DNA of 64,000 nucleotides from Schistocephalus solidus (taxonomy: Eukaryota > Platyhelminthes > Cestoda > Diphyllobothriidea > Diphyllobothriidae): positions 20,642-84,641 of the forward strand of contig WEDG01011499.1 of the NCBI GenBank assembly GCA_017591395.1, given 5' to 3'. Under the pieces are notes generated by a model. That model saw only the letters and a program-made list of their open reading frames with translations, was not told the origin of the DNA and made no database searches. Position 1 is the stretch's first letter. Each line of letters begins with the position of its first letter. Shown piece after piece: positions 1 to 11,930 of this stretch. Position numbers and translations under genes: made by a program.

Positions 1-24
1 TATTTACATAAATATTTTATTTAC

Positions 25-187
25 AATTTGATTCCCAGCCATAATATAGCAAAGGGCAATTTGAAGTTTCATTAATGATACGTCAACAATTTGAAAACAA
101 TTTGGCAAAGTTGAGCTCTCACTGTTTTCTGTCACAAAAATGTTGATAAACCACACTGGTAGCATAACCTTATCACTTTGCTCATAT
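25..187 (-). CDS. Candidate exon, second half of the second Ig-like domain
   Basis: The minus-strand frame has Ig-like spacing. A tryptophan (LPVWFINIF) is followed 34 residues later by a cysteine in FQIVDVSLMKLQIALCYIMA, where FQI...ALC has the same spacing as LQI...YEC in LAR Ig2. A donor-like GTAAAT (complement 19-24) follows base 25. There are two possible acceptors. The stronger-looking TTATGTTAG gives a start at 187, but its phase does not match the upstream candidate exon. A weaker CTACCAG gives a start at 155 in the right phase (1). The DxGxYxC motif of a classic F strand is not conserved. A missing intermediate exon or a chance ORF cannot be excluded. Confidence 0.28.
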
Positions 188-1531
188 CTAACATAAAAGT
201 CGGACGATTTAGCATACAAAATATTAATGTTTCGTTGGGTTATATAGTAACGTGTATTTAAAAATATAAGTCAGCTTACGTGAAAATGTTAGCATCGTAA
301 TTTTTTAAAATAGAGTCACCCAATGTCTTTTCATGTGAAGTAAATAAAGTTTATCAGATTAAGCTAATGCTGATTCTCCCTTGCCTTTTTAACCGAGAAC
401 AACGACAGTCACGTTTCTCAGGCACCCTGAAATACGGTTATCGACACACGTCTGCATTTCCAGAAACGTGCTCAGCTTTTGTAATTATTAAAACAACATT
501 CAGTTCTATAATGTTTTGGTAAAAAACCCTTATATATGTTTTGACTTTTATGTATATTTTTAACAATTGTTTTTTAAAATAGATTTATTAAGGCTATATT
601 TTCCGGGCTCTTATTGCTCAATGATTATTATAACATTCGTAAAAAAGTTTGGGTGTGTGTTAAAATAGTAATTACAAATATGTGACATGAAAGCAGAACA
701 GTCTTCTTAATAAAGTAAATAGGTTATATTTAGATATAAACCTGCAATTCTGCATCATCTTCTGAAAAATAGATTTTTAAATGTTGAGCCTATCTATTTC
801 CTCTATCATATATCATTCGCAAAAGTATCTTTGCTAAAGAAAGTAGACAACTTATTCATCAGCTAATGGAGTATCTTGGGCCTTCAAGAAATGATCAGGC
901 GCTAGTAATGAAACGGATGAACAGAAAATAGCAACCTACGCAGCAGTTCCAAAGAACTGTAAAATGCTTATCTGCAAGTCCTATTTTGTCATTAACTCCT
1001 GCGCTTATACGTTTCTTAAATTAACATACCCAGAATTCAAATAAAATCAATTTTATATTCGGGACAGCACTAATAGATATAAAATAACCAGAAAAATTGG
1101 CTCTTTTTGAATTTTTGCCAATCAAGGTAGAATAGCACATTAAGCATTTTACCCTCAAATTTTGGAATCTTTGCCAAAATTTACTGTGTTAGTTTCCAGT
1201 TCGATTAAATTGATTATTGCCTAACGCAAAGCGTTTATTTAAAACTGTCCAAACGTTTATCGAGCACTAAAAGGTCAATTTGATAGTGGATGATAGGTAA
1301 AATAATAAACCCTACGTTACTGAGTGCTTAAGTTCACGATGGGGCTTATTTATATTTTTCCCAACATACCAGTGTCTTGATTTGTTTTAAAAAGTAAAAC
1401 TGATTACAGTGGTTTTGAGCATGGTTAATGTGCAGCCAAACAAACCATTGAGTGAACGAGCGTTTTTGCTTAACCAATAATTTCCCCATCAATATACAAA
1501 TAGGCACACCATTGCTTCGTAATTCCCTCAC
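188..1531. other. Probable intron between candidate Ig2 exons
   Basis: AT-rich sequence with no other supported exon, RNA gene or repeat on either strand. If the longer form of the 1,532-1,666 exon is used, its last part (1,475-1,531) belongs to coding sequence instead. Confidence 0.35.
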
Positions 1532-1666
1532 CGTTTGCTGAGCTTTCAGGCATAACGACGCTAACGTTCCCTTTGGAAATTGTCATGGTATCCTTTTTGA
1601 ATGTGTCCTGAGTTCTAGTGGGTACTTTCAGCCCTGATATTAAAGGCAAGTTTAACTTGCATTCTT
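1532..1666 (-). CDS. Candidate exon, first half of a second Ig-like domain
   Basis: On the minus strand an acceptor (GTACCACACAG) ends at 1,667 and a good donor (ACG|GTGAGG) follows 1,532. The enclosed 135 bases are open in the frame required by the phase-1 end of the Ig exon upstream; the junction codon would be CAA (Gln). The peptide reads ECKLNLPLISGLKVPTRTQD, then a stretch to KGNVSVVMPESSANG. The KGNVSVVM part fits strands A to B of an Ig domain, but the B-strand cysteine is absent. The frame also stays open to a second possible donor (GTTAAG, exon end 1,475), which would add QWCAYLYIDGEIIG and also ends in phase 1. The main support is phase agreement plus two plausible splice sites. No homology is certain, and a chance ORF remains possible. 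Confidence 0.35.
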
Positions 1667-2228
1667 CTGTGTGGTACATGTGATGGTATTAATGCACTAC
1701 TGCCGCAGCAAAATAAATAGAGAAGGAACGGTTACAGTCTTCAGAAAGAAGTTAATTTTTCGAAATACAAACAACAGTTTAACTTGAGCAACTGTCCAAA
1801 ACAAGGCATGTCAGTAAATTTGCGTACGCAAAAACCCGTAAAGAACATCGTGCGAATTTTTAGTAAACTTTCGTTAGAAGTTACCAGAAGTTTTATGTTA
1901 TCGTACCCACATTAACACACTTTAAGGCTAAAAATGTCTTTAAGCTCATATGTCCACCAAAATCATTGTCTTAAATAACAATTGTTTCAACAAGTCATTG
2001 GATAAATAAACTGCTTAAAAATCAACTCCTATCGTTCTTTTCACAATGGCTTTGATAAAAATGTGCGGCTACTACTGGTGTTTACGTTTTACTGACATTT
2101 TAATATTCAAATACAGGCAAATGCAGTAAGCTAGGGTGTACGCATGATAGATATCATATCAGAGAGCATGTATGTATATGGACATGTCGAATTTGCTTTA
2201 TATGACTTTCAATGTCAATATAAGAGAT

Positions 2229-2321
2229 ATAAATAAATAAATAAATAAAGAGTAAATAAATAGATAAATAAATAAATAAATAAAGTAAATAATAAATAAA
2301 TAAATAAATAAAGTGAATAAA
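2229..2321. repeat. AAAT/ATAA microsatellite
   Basis: A run of imperfect (AAAT)n units, interrupted by AGAG, TAGAT and AAGT variants. The interruptions suggest an old array rather than a recently expanded one. Confidence 0.95.
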
Positions 2322-4059
2322 GAGATTGCATAGTTTTAACTCGCAAATATGCTCCTAGCACATCTTGAAAAACATTTGGTCAAAGCAAATGCCTGAAACG
2401 TATTTTTGACAAATATCGCATTGAATTAATTTATTATAAAAATGATACAAGGAGAAAAATCTAGCTACCTTTAGGCCATGATGATTAAGAATAGAACTCC
2501 CGGATTATGACGTAGTCTGGGCAATAGAAGAATATAGGCTAACGCAACTAAAAACGGCTTGAAGACGTCATCTTTGGAGCCTTCACAAGAAGCTCATCTT
2601 TCTTTAAAATTGTTTAAGGCAAACTAACTTAAGAGATTTAACAATAAATCTGGCTGCAAAAGTCCTTACAGGAAAGATGCATACAAATGTACTCAAACCT
2701 AAGTAATACCTGTACACGCTCAATTTTCAGGTGTTAAAAATCAGCAAGTTTACAGCTGCAAGATATGTTGTTGTGTTGCCAAAACTTATTAAATGATGAC
2801 ATTAGTGCATGATTTTCAGAGATGATTTTATCTCTCATTAAGGACACATGATACACCAGTCAGGAAAAAAGTGTTTTGAATAATTGTCAGCAGTTCCTTG
2901 GAATAATATATAACAGGACGTTAGGCCAAAAAATTACACAAACTTAATTATTGGTAGTAATATTATATAACGATGATGCAAAAACGTGCCAAAATTTATG
3001 TTTTACTAAATATTTGATTAATTCTCTCGAGGTGACAGTTAAAACACCTGCATCAATGTATAAACTGGCAAAGCAAAATTTGTTAAATAATACACAGCCA
3101 AGAAAACATTATTCAAATGTGAAGCGGTAAAGTGCTTTGATTTTTTTCATAGAGACTTATTGATCTTTACGTTTCAGACAGAAAAACAAACCAAGCAACT
3201 ATCAGACAATATTTACCAAATTGTTCATTCCATTTTGAGAAGCCAAACAGTACGGTGTGCATTTTATTCTAACGAAAGATATCACAAAATCAGTAACGTT
3301 TTCCCTGTATTTTGACGTGACGATCTAAATTAGCCGCCTAATTTATCCTCCGAGCAAAGTGACAAATTATGCAAACTACGTCAATTTTGCCTGGATTTAT
3401 TATTTATGTCTTAAGATTTTAGTCTTAGCCAGGTTTCCGACAACTAATGTCGTTGAGCGTTGAGGTCTTTGATATCGTTAACCTTAAAACAAACCCTAGA
3501 ATTTTCGCTACTATATGACATCGGAAAAATGCAAAATATTTGCCCTCTTTCTTAATGTAAGAACTTTTATTTTACCCTCAGCAGTGGAATTTCGATTATA
3601 TAGGATCAGTAATTTATAAGCGTATGCTCGTTACGTTGCAGTTTTTATGAATCGCATCACTTCTAGACTCTTTTTCTTGTACCCTACTAACTTGATTTTG
3701 ACCACCTTCTTCATCGAATATAACGGTGAGCACATAGCGAAGCATTCAATGTACTAAAACGAGTTCAATGACTTAATTTCTTGTAACATACAATTCTAGC
3801 ATACGATATTTATTAAAATATAGAGCTATTTGTCAAGATGCGTGATGGTCGTTTAATACGTACTCAATTGAAGCCAAATCTTATTTCTTCGGTGCCCCTT
3901 GTCCACTGGTTATGCTTCGATGGGGACAAAATTATTTTTCTTAATAAGTGTATGCCCCATTCTATCAAAAAATCGTAAGAAGCACCCAATTTATAATCTC
4001 ATTATATAAATATATATATATGGTAGTCGGGCGCTCACAAATCGGTTGCAGGACTCACT

Positions 4060-4240
4060 CATCCTGTTGTGCTCTGGTGGAACCTACAAAGTCAAGAGAG
4101 ACCAGAATGGCCATTTCTGGCCATTTTCGGGTTCAAATCCCAGGTGGTCTACACTTAGGATTGGGTTTGACTGGCTGATGATGGCTAATGAGCCAGAAAT
4201 GGCCATTCTGGTCTCCCTTCACTTTTTCGGTTTCTTTTAA
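4060..4240 (+). mobile_element. tRNA-derived SINE copy with a foldback
   Basis: Contains a B-box-like GGTTCAAATCCC (pol III promoter), then the family body GACTGGCTGATGATGGCTAA followed by a GCCAGAAATGGCCATT segment and GGTCTCCCTT. The 24 bases at 4,192-4,215 recur as an exact reverse complement at 4,098-4,121. The copy is therefore either joined to an inverted fragment of a second copy or carries a built-in foldback around the B box. It lies in the probable intron after the Ig exon, antisense to that gene. Confidence 0.7.
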
Positions 4241-4377
4241 GCAACATATGCTACACGTTGATATGCGAACGACTGCGTGGGCCCTAAAGTGTGCTGCAGG
4301 GCACAAAGTTACATACATTTTCCTTAAGCACATCGGTGAGCCGCACACTTTCATCATATTCCCGATTGCATCAGACA

Positions 4378-4535
4378 ACATAACGGGCCCGTGGCTCCAT
4401 GGTAGAGCCAAATTTATTGTGTTCCACTCTAGTAAAGTTAACATTTCAGACTGGGAATGACTGGCTGATGAAGGCTTATAAGACAGAAATGGTCATTCTG
4501 GTCTCACTTGTCATTTTCGGTTTAAATTTATCAAC
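4378..4535 (+). mobile_element. tRNA-derived SINE copy
   Basis: Begins with a tRNA-like head whose A box is recognisable (CCCGTGGCTCCATGGTAGAGC region, 4,385-4,406). It continues into the same body as the copy 300 bases upstream: GACTGGCTGATGAAGGCTTA, then CAGAAATGGTCATTCTGGTC, then TTTTCGGTTT. The B box is eroded. The two copies lie head to tail. Confidence 0.7.
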
Positions 4536-6036
4536 ATATTCATACACGTTGCTATAAGGTCGCTTACGAAGACTCTAAAGTGAGATATAGACCACAACGG
4601 AACATACAGTTTCCTCGAAAGATCTGTGAGCCACACACATTCATATATATGAATAACCCATCAACTGCACACGTTTTCGAAATCTTACTAAATTAATGGC
4701 ATAGCATAGACTGATCGCTTGTTTCAGCATGTCATATGACTAAAGGTTACCTGACTTGATATTAAATTAAACCATATATTAAACTTAACTGATCTCTTTA
4801 AAGGAATATGACCCCATTCAGCTTCCCAGACTGTCATTTTAAAGGTTATTAGTCATTAGCTTTCGAGCACTTGGCAACGTAATTTAGCTTTTTTAATTTT
4901 GTTTGTATAATGGTGCTGAGAATTCCATCGAGTTGGCATGTGGAAATAATGCGGCAATAATGAACGTAATCAACTGGCTATCTTATCTGTCAAATGCGCA
5001 ACAAAAAAGGCAATGTTTTATTCCTCGGTATTACTTTTATCTGGAATTTTAATTGTACCAATTAAAGGTCACCTTATTTAACACAACGATTTACTAAAAT
5101 TACAGAATTGGCTTGTTTATTCGACGGGATAACTTATAAATTCTAACTGTGTACATTTTTTTCAACGCTAGATGCATGAATTGTGAGTGCATGGTATAGG
5201 AATGAAATCACACCATTCTGCCACAAACTAAACAGTGTGGCAAGGTGGAAATACTTTAAGTTACACTCGTGCTTGCACCCTACAATCTGGATTTTATTAC
5301 GTTTTAGCGTTGACCCAAACCTCCATTGACTAACTTTTAAAAAGCTTATAAGCGCAAGTGCCTGCCTCTTTTTGTATCAATAATGCAAATTCAGCAATAA
5401 ATGTCAACGGGTGGAAAAACAAAATAGAAATCCTTAATACCTTTGTTATAGGAAGTCCTATATAGCCTTTTTCCTAATATCTTAAGACGAGTTTAAATGT
5501 GAAAGTGTGAAGGTCACCTGCAAAATCAAGAATTCTTGCAAAAATACGCAGCATATTGAAACAAAAAAACTACACAATATTTATTATAACTGATAAAAAA
5601 AGAAGAATCAGAAAAAAGGCAGTCTGGCGTTACTTCGATGGGTAAAATATTACCATACTCTTCTATGCCACAGTAATAACGGTGTGGCGAATCCTGTCAA
5701 GTGGTCTGATTATTCCACGTTCCATTAAATATACATGTCAAGCTTGGTACATTAAAGTGATACTATCCTTTTTAGACATAAAAAAGTACTCAGCAGCAGT
5801 TTGAAATGGTTGTTTTCAATGAAAAAATTATCGCTCCTATAAAAGTTTCTGAATGTGTTACAAACACGGGCATGAAATGCTGAATCTAGAAAAGACCGCA
5901 ACTAGCCTCAGTTGTAGACTGCATTTCGTTTTACAATTTGCCCTCTGTGTAAACCATGTTGTCAATCTCAGGTAGTATTTCAGCCTACCTTTTTAAATTT
6001 ATCAATGTTAATTATCCTAAAAATCTGATAACTTAC

Positions 6037-6339
6037 GTTCATTTGCATCGTAAACGGTAATTGTAGCTTTGGCTGAATCCATGCCAAAATGATTGTGTAC
6101 TTGGCAAGTGAAAACGTCCCCGTCGTTAGTTATTTGGACCTTCATGCGTAGAGTGAGGGCATTTTGTCCAACAGAACGCACAACCAAACCCTGTGCCTCC
6201 GAGGACTCATCGAGTTCAATACCGTTCCGTTGGAAGGCCACTTGGGGGTCGGGATTACCCGTGGCTTTGCAGAAGAGAACTATATCCTCGCCACATATCG
6301 TTTTTGTATCCTGTGGGCCTTCGAGAATCCTTGCTGGTT
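6037..6339 (-). CDS. Ig-domain exon (first Ig domain of a LAR-like or other cell-surface receptor)
   Basis: A single 303-base exon encodes a complete immunoglobulin domain. It is bounded by a TTTCTTTAG acceptor at 6,340-6,341 and a GTAAGT donor (complement at 6,031-6,036). Both flanking introns are phase 1, the class typical of extracellular Ig modules. The translation opens PARILEGPQDTKTICGEDIV. The B-strand cysteine is in LFCKATGNPDPQ, and the F-strand cysteine is in the DGDVFTCQVHNHFG stretch (D-x-x-x-x-C, then a G). The domain closes with ATITVYDANE. The usual core tryptophan of strand C is phenylalanine (QVAFQRNG). The signal peptide directly before it and the ITVYD linker to a second domain recall LAR-type receptor tyrosine phosphatases, which start with Ig1-Ig2-Ig3. 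Dscam, NCAM or peroxidasin-like proteins are alternatives. The Ig fold is confident; the family is not. Confidence 0.88.
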
Positions 6340-9300
6340 CTAAAGAAATGTAATAGTACACAAAAGGTGCTGAGAAGTAAAAGAGAAATTAAAAACATTC
6401 CAAAACAAAAATTTGAAAAAAAGTCACGTTAAATAGCAAAATACAGGCAAATGCTGAATTTAATATATGGATATATAAGTTATCTCATATTTCAAGTGTT
6501 CTCAAGTATGTTTGGTTGGTTAAAACGGTTCAATGTCCTGATTTTTGATTCCACTATCCTTACAGATGTGCTTTTAAGACAGTTCGAATCTTCATGTATG
6601 CATATAAATTTAAAGGTTGCAAGTCAAAAGAGGATAAACACGTTTCAAAAGTTAAATTTGATTTCACGTTTACATGCAGTGGACTTTTATGGTTGATCCT
6701 TTGTTGTTTAAATCCCTGCCCGCTTTCACTCAAAGCTACGCTAAAAAATATTATCTTTTAGCTGTGATTTCACCAAAGAGGATGAGAAAAAGATTATTTA
6801 AATAACCGTTAACCTCTTTTACTAGGGATGTTATCAAATAGTATGGGCAACCGATTAATAAAATGCATCTGTGTTTTTTTCCATTTAAGTGAAGATGGTT
6901 GATGGACTACTATTTTACATTTTAACCACAAACTTTACCTTGAAAAAAGAGATTCATTTTTTATATAAGTATATGGGACCGTTTTCTGCCCGATTAAATC
7001 GAAAATATCATCCTATGTTCGAAATCCGTTCAGCAATTGATTTAAATGTTATGCTTTTTCTGCTGTTTAATGGGCTTCAATCTGCCGCTCTGTATAATTC
7101 ATTCTTTTAACTGATCGTTTTATCTTAATCAGATCACACGTTCCGGGATGAAGATATTTCGTTGCATCAGTCATTGCAAGCAATAGATTATGCAATCAGG
7201 TTTCATAGAATACAATATTGGTATTTTTAGTGGGAAAGAGAGTATGGTAAATTCAGCTCGAATACAGCATCTGCTTCATTTATATACATATCCAGAAAAA
7301 TATGAAGATCTAAAAACTTGGCAGTGGACGTGATATTGAACGCCACATACTCAGAACTCAAGAACGGGTTGCTTTTAGGCTTCTATAGAAGGACAAGCGG
7401 CTTTGCTTCAGATGCATGTGAAGTATGGGACAGGGTCAAATTAAGGGTTCGAATGTGAAAATATTTACTCTATCTAGAATTAAACGCAAGATTAAATTCA
7501 TTAGTTGTGGATGTTATTATTACTGTCCAATTGGGGGCGACTTCTAATGGCAATTACAAACACTTTTTTAGCGCGATCTTTATTACCTACTTTGCATATA
7601 TCAGAAGTTAGACTTCTTCATCAATTCATTTTTGAGTGTAAGACGTTATAGCAGCACTGTCCATTTTGGTAGAGAATTCTTTTTGGTACATTATCAATCT
7701 ACCTCACTAACGACAAAAGGATAGGCCTCGTCACATCCGGTAGTCATCAAATAACTAACAAATATAGTGACTGCGTTTTTTTCCGGACAAGAATGTTATT
7801 CCAGTCTTTATTTCAGCAGTTTTTATAACAGGATGTAATCAATAAATCTAATAAGTGACGCATAACAAACTATTGACACCTAACGTTTGCCCTTTTTCCT
7901 ATATTTGTTGTCAGTTAGCAGCACAAAAACTTCCTACAGTAGGCGCAGTGGGAATTGTATCGTTAACCTATCGGTCCCTCTGTAAATGATCGTTGAGGAA
8001 GAAGCACAAAAACCATCTCGTTCATCATACACAAGCATTTTGCCTACTTAGCTCAAATTCCAATTTTGACGTGCAGCCAGATGGTCATGCACATTTCCTT
8101 CCCTTTAAAATCTGCATTCACACATCCACATGCAATATGTCTTCAGCTTTTACGATATTTGTTATAAATTATAGTAAGGTTCAGTTAGATATACGTACAT
8201 CGAACTAAAACGTTAGCTTGCAGTTTCCCGAGGTTGCTCTAAGCGGTAATCATTTAAGTTAACTATAAGGCGGAACAGAAAACAGACAAGAGTGGTCTCG
8301 TACCCATTCAATTAGTGATGAATTTCAAAGCTGAACTCATGTTCACCTATTTATTTTACCAATTGCGCATTTTATGAAGTGATAAATAAACGATTTTAAA
8401 TGACATAAATTACACTGGTGGTAACATTTCAGTAACGTCCGTGCTTTTAGATTTAGCAATTTTTGAGATTAAATCTATTTTTTACAGAACTTCACATTCA
8501 GAAAAAGTAAATGTGGCAGCCTTAGCGCTATGTAATAGCAATGATTAAGATATTTCTTTACATTATAATGACGACATCAGCTCGTAAAAATTCCAACCTT
8601 ACGATCGGGCCTTCACTTACTGATCAATCTTTTTGTGACAAAAACTGAACTCAAAAAATGTTTTTACTATGATGAACCCATAGTCACCTTGATGCGCAAA
8701 ATGCTCTGATTCTGAAAGGTACTCATGCAATTCGGAAAGCAAAATTCACTGCAGCATTATGTAACGAGGGTATCTAGATTGTTCTGCTACAAAGATATCG
8801 CACCTTAAGCTACGTGAGAACAAATTCCTTGTGAAATACCTCGCGGTTGTGTGGCATACATATGACTTGTTGGAGCAGGCGAATGCGAGAGTAGAAAAAA
8901 TAGGGGTTGTCAAATGCGCCCAATAGCGTGACTTTCATGAGAACCTGTTTTAAAACGTTGGAGATATATTCCTCGTCAGTAATCATCCGTTAAATAGCTT
9001 GAAGGATAGATTAAACGAAATTCATCTTAATGCAAAAAAGGACAGTTTGAGGTTGGTCATCAACGGTCTACAAATTTTTTTATATTCCTGAAACAACTGG
9101 TAATTATTTTCTGATGTTTCTCAGTTAAGGTATTAGAACGATTATTCGAATACTGGACATTATAATAAACATAATATAAAATTCGTTATGTCATCTAAAA
9201 TATGGGATTATTTTAATGGCTCTGCAACACTGATTTTCTTCAGATTTGTTACAATAGGGATCAAATCTACAATATGCCACATTGTAGTGAAGCCTGACAC

Positions 9301-10943
9301 TGGCGTGAGAAAATAATAATCAAACCAAATATTTGTTAAAAAATAACTTTGAAATAGCAAATAGAATAATAGGGCGTTTATTTACCAGTTAGATTTAAAT
9401 ACTCCTGAATTGCATGCACATTGAACCATTGTTGTCCCTTCCCAGTGGGAGCAATTGATAGCAGTTGCATCACAATAATTGTGGAAATGCAAAACATCTG
9501 AGATATCCCGTGTTTTCGTTCATTGTTATGTAACATTATTTTTAAGTAAGCCTTTGTCCAATCTCAGAGTTTCTAGGAAGTTCATCCGCATGCTTCACAT
9601 TAACAAGTCAGACATAAATCCTAAGGATAGAGCATTCTTCATGTCAACGCCTAATTGTGAGAATAAATGTGACCCACGCAGAGCAACGAGACAACCGCCA
9701 ATCACTTACCTCCACTCATATCGCGCCAATTAGGATAGGCCTAGCGAGAGGCACGCGTGAAAATGACAACCAATACATTATCCTTCATCGTACTCCAATC
9801 TCAATCAAAACTAGGAAAAAGGTCTAAAAATGAACAGTTCTCTGTCCTTTTGAAAGAACTACGAATCTGGAACTTTTTAACCTTTTAGCATTGTAATTCA
9901 AAATGCACATGAACACGGAAAACCCTTTGAATTTAATGACTATTTTTTCAACATCAAAGGTCTTGGGTTGTTACATTCTGTGGAGGTAACATAGATCATT
10001 ATACCAATAAAAGTTTGAGGCATATGCGATTTTGTACGCACCTTTTTTCGTGATTGGAGCAAAATTAAAAATAGCCAAGCTATCCCTTTAAAAATGTTGA
10101 AGAAAAGGTGGATTTCAAACACCGCATTGACCTCTGTGGGTAAATTGACTCACAGCTTCCTGTGGCTTTTGCCGCTCAGAAAGTTAAAGCAACGAAAAAC
10201 AAATGTCTTATCCTTGCCGTCGTGGTTTTTAAATGCAACCAAGACAGCCAAGTTCTTTATATATTGGTCAAATTATTTCAGTAACACTGTAAAAACTCCC
10301 AATAAAGTTTAATAAATTTACAAAAGACAACCTGTAAAATGTGCCTGGTGGTTAGCATTCTTCTACCTTTGTGTGTCATTTAATCTTGTCAGTTACATCA
10401 CCATTTTCGTAGAGACGGAAGAGTAAGTGGTAATCGACATGTAATGAAACATTCATGAGAAAATATGAAAGGTGCTGATGTGTTTCGTAGTAAGCAATAA
10501 CAAAAAACTAATATTTTAATAAAGAATACGCCACCATAATGTAGATCAGGTGCTACATTAATATGAGCAGCACTTTGCCTCTCGAATTTTAATTTGATGA
10601 ATATTGACAGAATTTATAGGATTTATAAATTTTGGTGAAAATTAAATACTTTATGTCCCCCATGGATCACTAATTCCCTGACTATAGCGTTTTTCTATTG
10701 CAGCACATATTTCAGGCTTTGGAAAAAATTTAACTTTTAACATTGCTAGCTGTAATTATCGCTAACACAGGGCTAACCTTGAAGCACCTCAAATGATAGT
10801 GATTATTTTGCAAATGTAATGTATTCAAACAGATGTTTATTCTTTATATCATATATTTCTTATTCAGCTACTAATATGCTTCAGAGCAAAATAATGGGGA
10901 AGATCGTCTGCTTATAAAGAAAAATAAATACAGATTCACTTAC
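6340..10943. other. Intron 1 of the Ig-superfamily gene
   Basis: About 4.6 kb between the signal-peptide exon and the Ig exon. It is AT-rich, with no other exon I would defend. A GTAAGT donor-like site on the minus strand near 9,706-9,711 follows a GC-richer stretch (9,660-9,760), but adding that stretch as coding would bring in stop codons. Confidence 0.6.
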
Positions 10944-11016
10944 GTCTTTTTGCACATTTGCCCAAGTACAATATGCAGAAAATTGTGATTGCGGTCTTAA
11001 AACCCATTTGGAACAT
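10944..11016 (-). CDS. Signal-peptide exon of an Ig-superfamily (LAR-like) gene, first coding exon
   Basis: This is the first coding exon of the left-end gene. It reads 24 codons from an ATG at 11,016-11,014 (MFQMGFK...) to a consensus donor GTAAGT whose complement lies at 10,938-10,943. The product begins with a short basic n-region, then a hydrophobic core (TAITIFCILYLG) and a small-residue region (GKCA), as in a signal peptide that directs a protein to the secretory pathway. The exon ends one base into a codon (phase 1). The Ig exon at 6,037-6,339 begins with the two missing bases, so the junction reads CAA (Gln), giving ...CAKR-Q-PARILEGPQ. A second in-frame ATG lies three codons downstream (MGFK...). 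I prefer the first because the frame is open there, though either would give a signal peptide. The upstream in-frame stop is a TGA in the 5' leader. The intron to the Ig exon is about 4.6 kb. Confidence 0.65.
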
Positions 11017-11056
11017 CAAAAGCAGTAGTAACTCATTAGAAGGACTTCTTCAATGT
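11017..11056 (-). promoter_or_regulatory. 5' leader of the Ig-superfamily gene with splice acceptor and overlapping uORF
   Basis: A pyrimidine-rich acceptor (TTTCTTTTACAG on the minus strand) ends at 11,057, so the exon probably starts at 11,056, after a 5' untranslated exon or a trans-splice site. The leader contains a seven-codon upstream ORF, including its stop, starting at 11,036. Its TGA shares its last base with the main ATG (TGATG), an arrangement that can affect initiation at the main start. Which donor or spliced leader joins here cannot be told from this window. Confidence 0.4.
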
Positions 11057-11930
11057 CTGTAAAAGAAACATAAAAATCATCACCTTTATTTTTGTTAACA
11101 ACAAAGGTTACTTGTCGTAGCTAGTAGTCAATACTGCACATAATAACTTCTGACTCTTCAAAGACTGTCGACTTTGAAATTAGATGTTTTATTACGAACA
11201 CTTTTTATCGAGGTATTTAGAGAAAATTGCGATAACAGTGCCTGTATTTACCTGACATTTTCAATTAAAAATGATCAAAGTAAATAAATAAGATATAATA
11301 CCTCTATAGAAGACAAGTTTAAAGAAAATAACGAAATTATTGAGGTGAATTTGAAGCGAGCCCTGTAGCTTTTGAATGAACTCCGCAAATTGTATTAAAG
11401 AGGCAAACTAACCAAAAACGTGAAAGTTCGTAAATTTGCATTGCAAAATATAAATAAATTTCGTATTTACATAGTATGCACGATTTTTTAAAATTTTGAA
11501 TAGCTAATTTAGTGTGCATTTCGAGATGTTATAATGGACAGGAAAACACTATTCGGAAAATCGAGTTGTATTCGAAAACTTTCACGTTGGAAACTCATTG
11601 CTCTTCAGCCGAAATCAAAAGAAAAGAAATTGAGATAGTCGACCTAGCGATTGCCTACTTAAAAAGAAGCTGTCACACATAAAGATGTTCTTCCTGTCCA
11701 ATGGATGTTCAATCCAACGCATAAAATTGTCTCACATGCCTGAGTCAACCAAACGTTTCGGTTCAAATGGAGATAAAGCACCACGAAAATTTCATATTCC
11801 TTCCTTACAGGCAAAGAATTTCCAAAGAAATCTCCAAACAATAAATTCACTTTGAAATCTTTATCGTTCACACGACTGCATCCTCTTTATTCGGAACACT
11901 ATATCTAGTAATGGGCCCAATATCCAAAAA
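11057..11930. other. Upstream flank of the Ig-superfamily gene
   Basis: AT-rich, with no supported gene. It would hold a 5' intron or, if the acceptor at 11,057 is trans-spliced, the promoter region. No TATA box or initiator is convincing. Confidence 0.3.

Larger units (their letters stand above)
1667..6036. other. Probable intron downstream of the Ig1 exon
   Basis: About 4.4 kb of AT-rich non-coding sequence. It holds the AAAT microsatellite near 2.3 kb and the two SINE copies near 4.1-4.5 kb. Nothing else in it reads as an exon. Confidence 0.5.

Noticed and set aside
4133..4460. Overlapping 90- and 103-codon frames on both strands near 4.2-4.4 kb
   Set aside because: They lie across two SINE copies and their junction, so they reflect repeat sequence, not a gene.
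9660..9760. Possible extra minus-strand exon with a GAG|GTAAGTG donor between exon 1 and the Ig exon
   Set aside because: Including it would break the phase match between the two supported exons and adds in-frame stops; no clear acceptor was found.
11659..11871. 70-codon minus frame just upstream of the Ig gene leader
   Set aside because: Looks protein-like in composition but has no domain, no matching splice sites and no link to the downstream exon.
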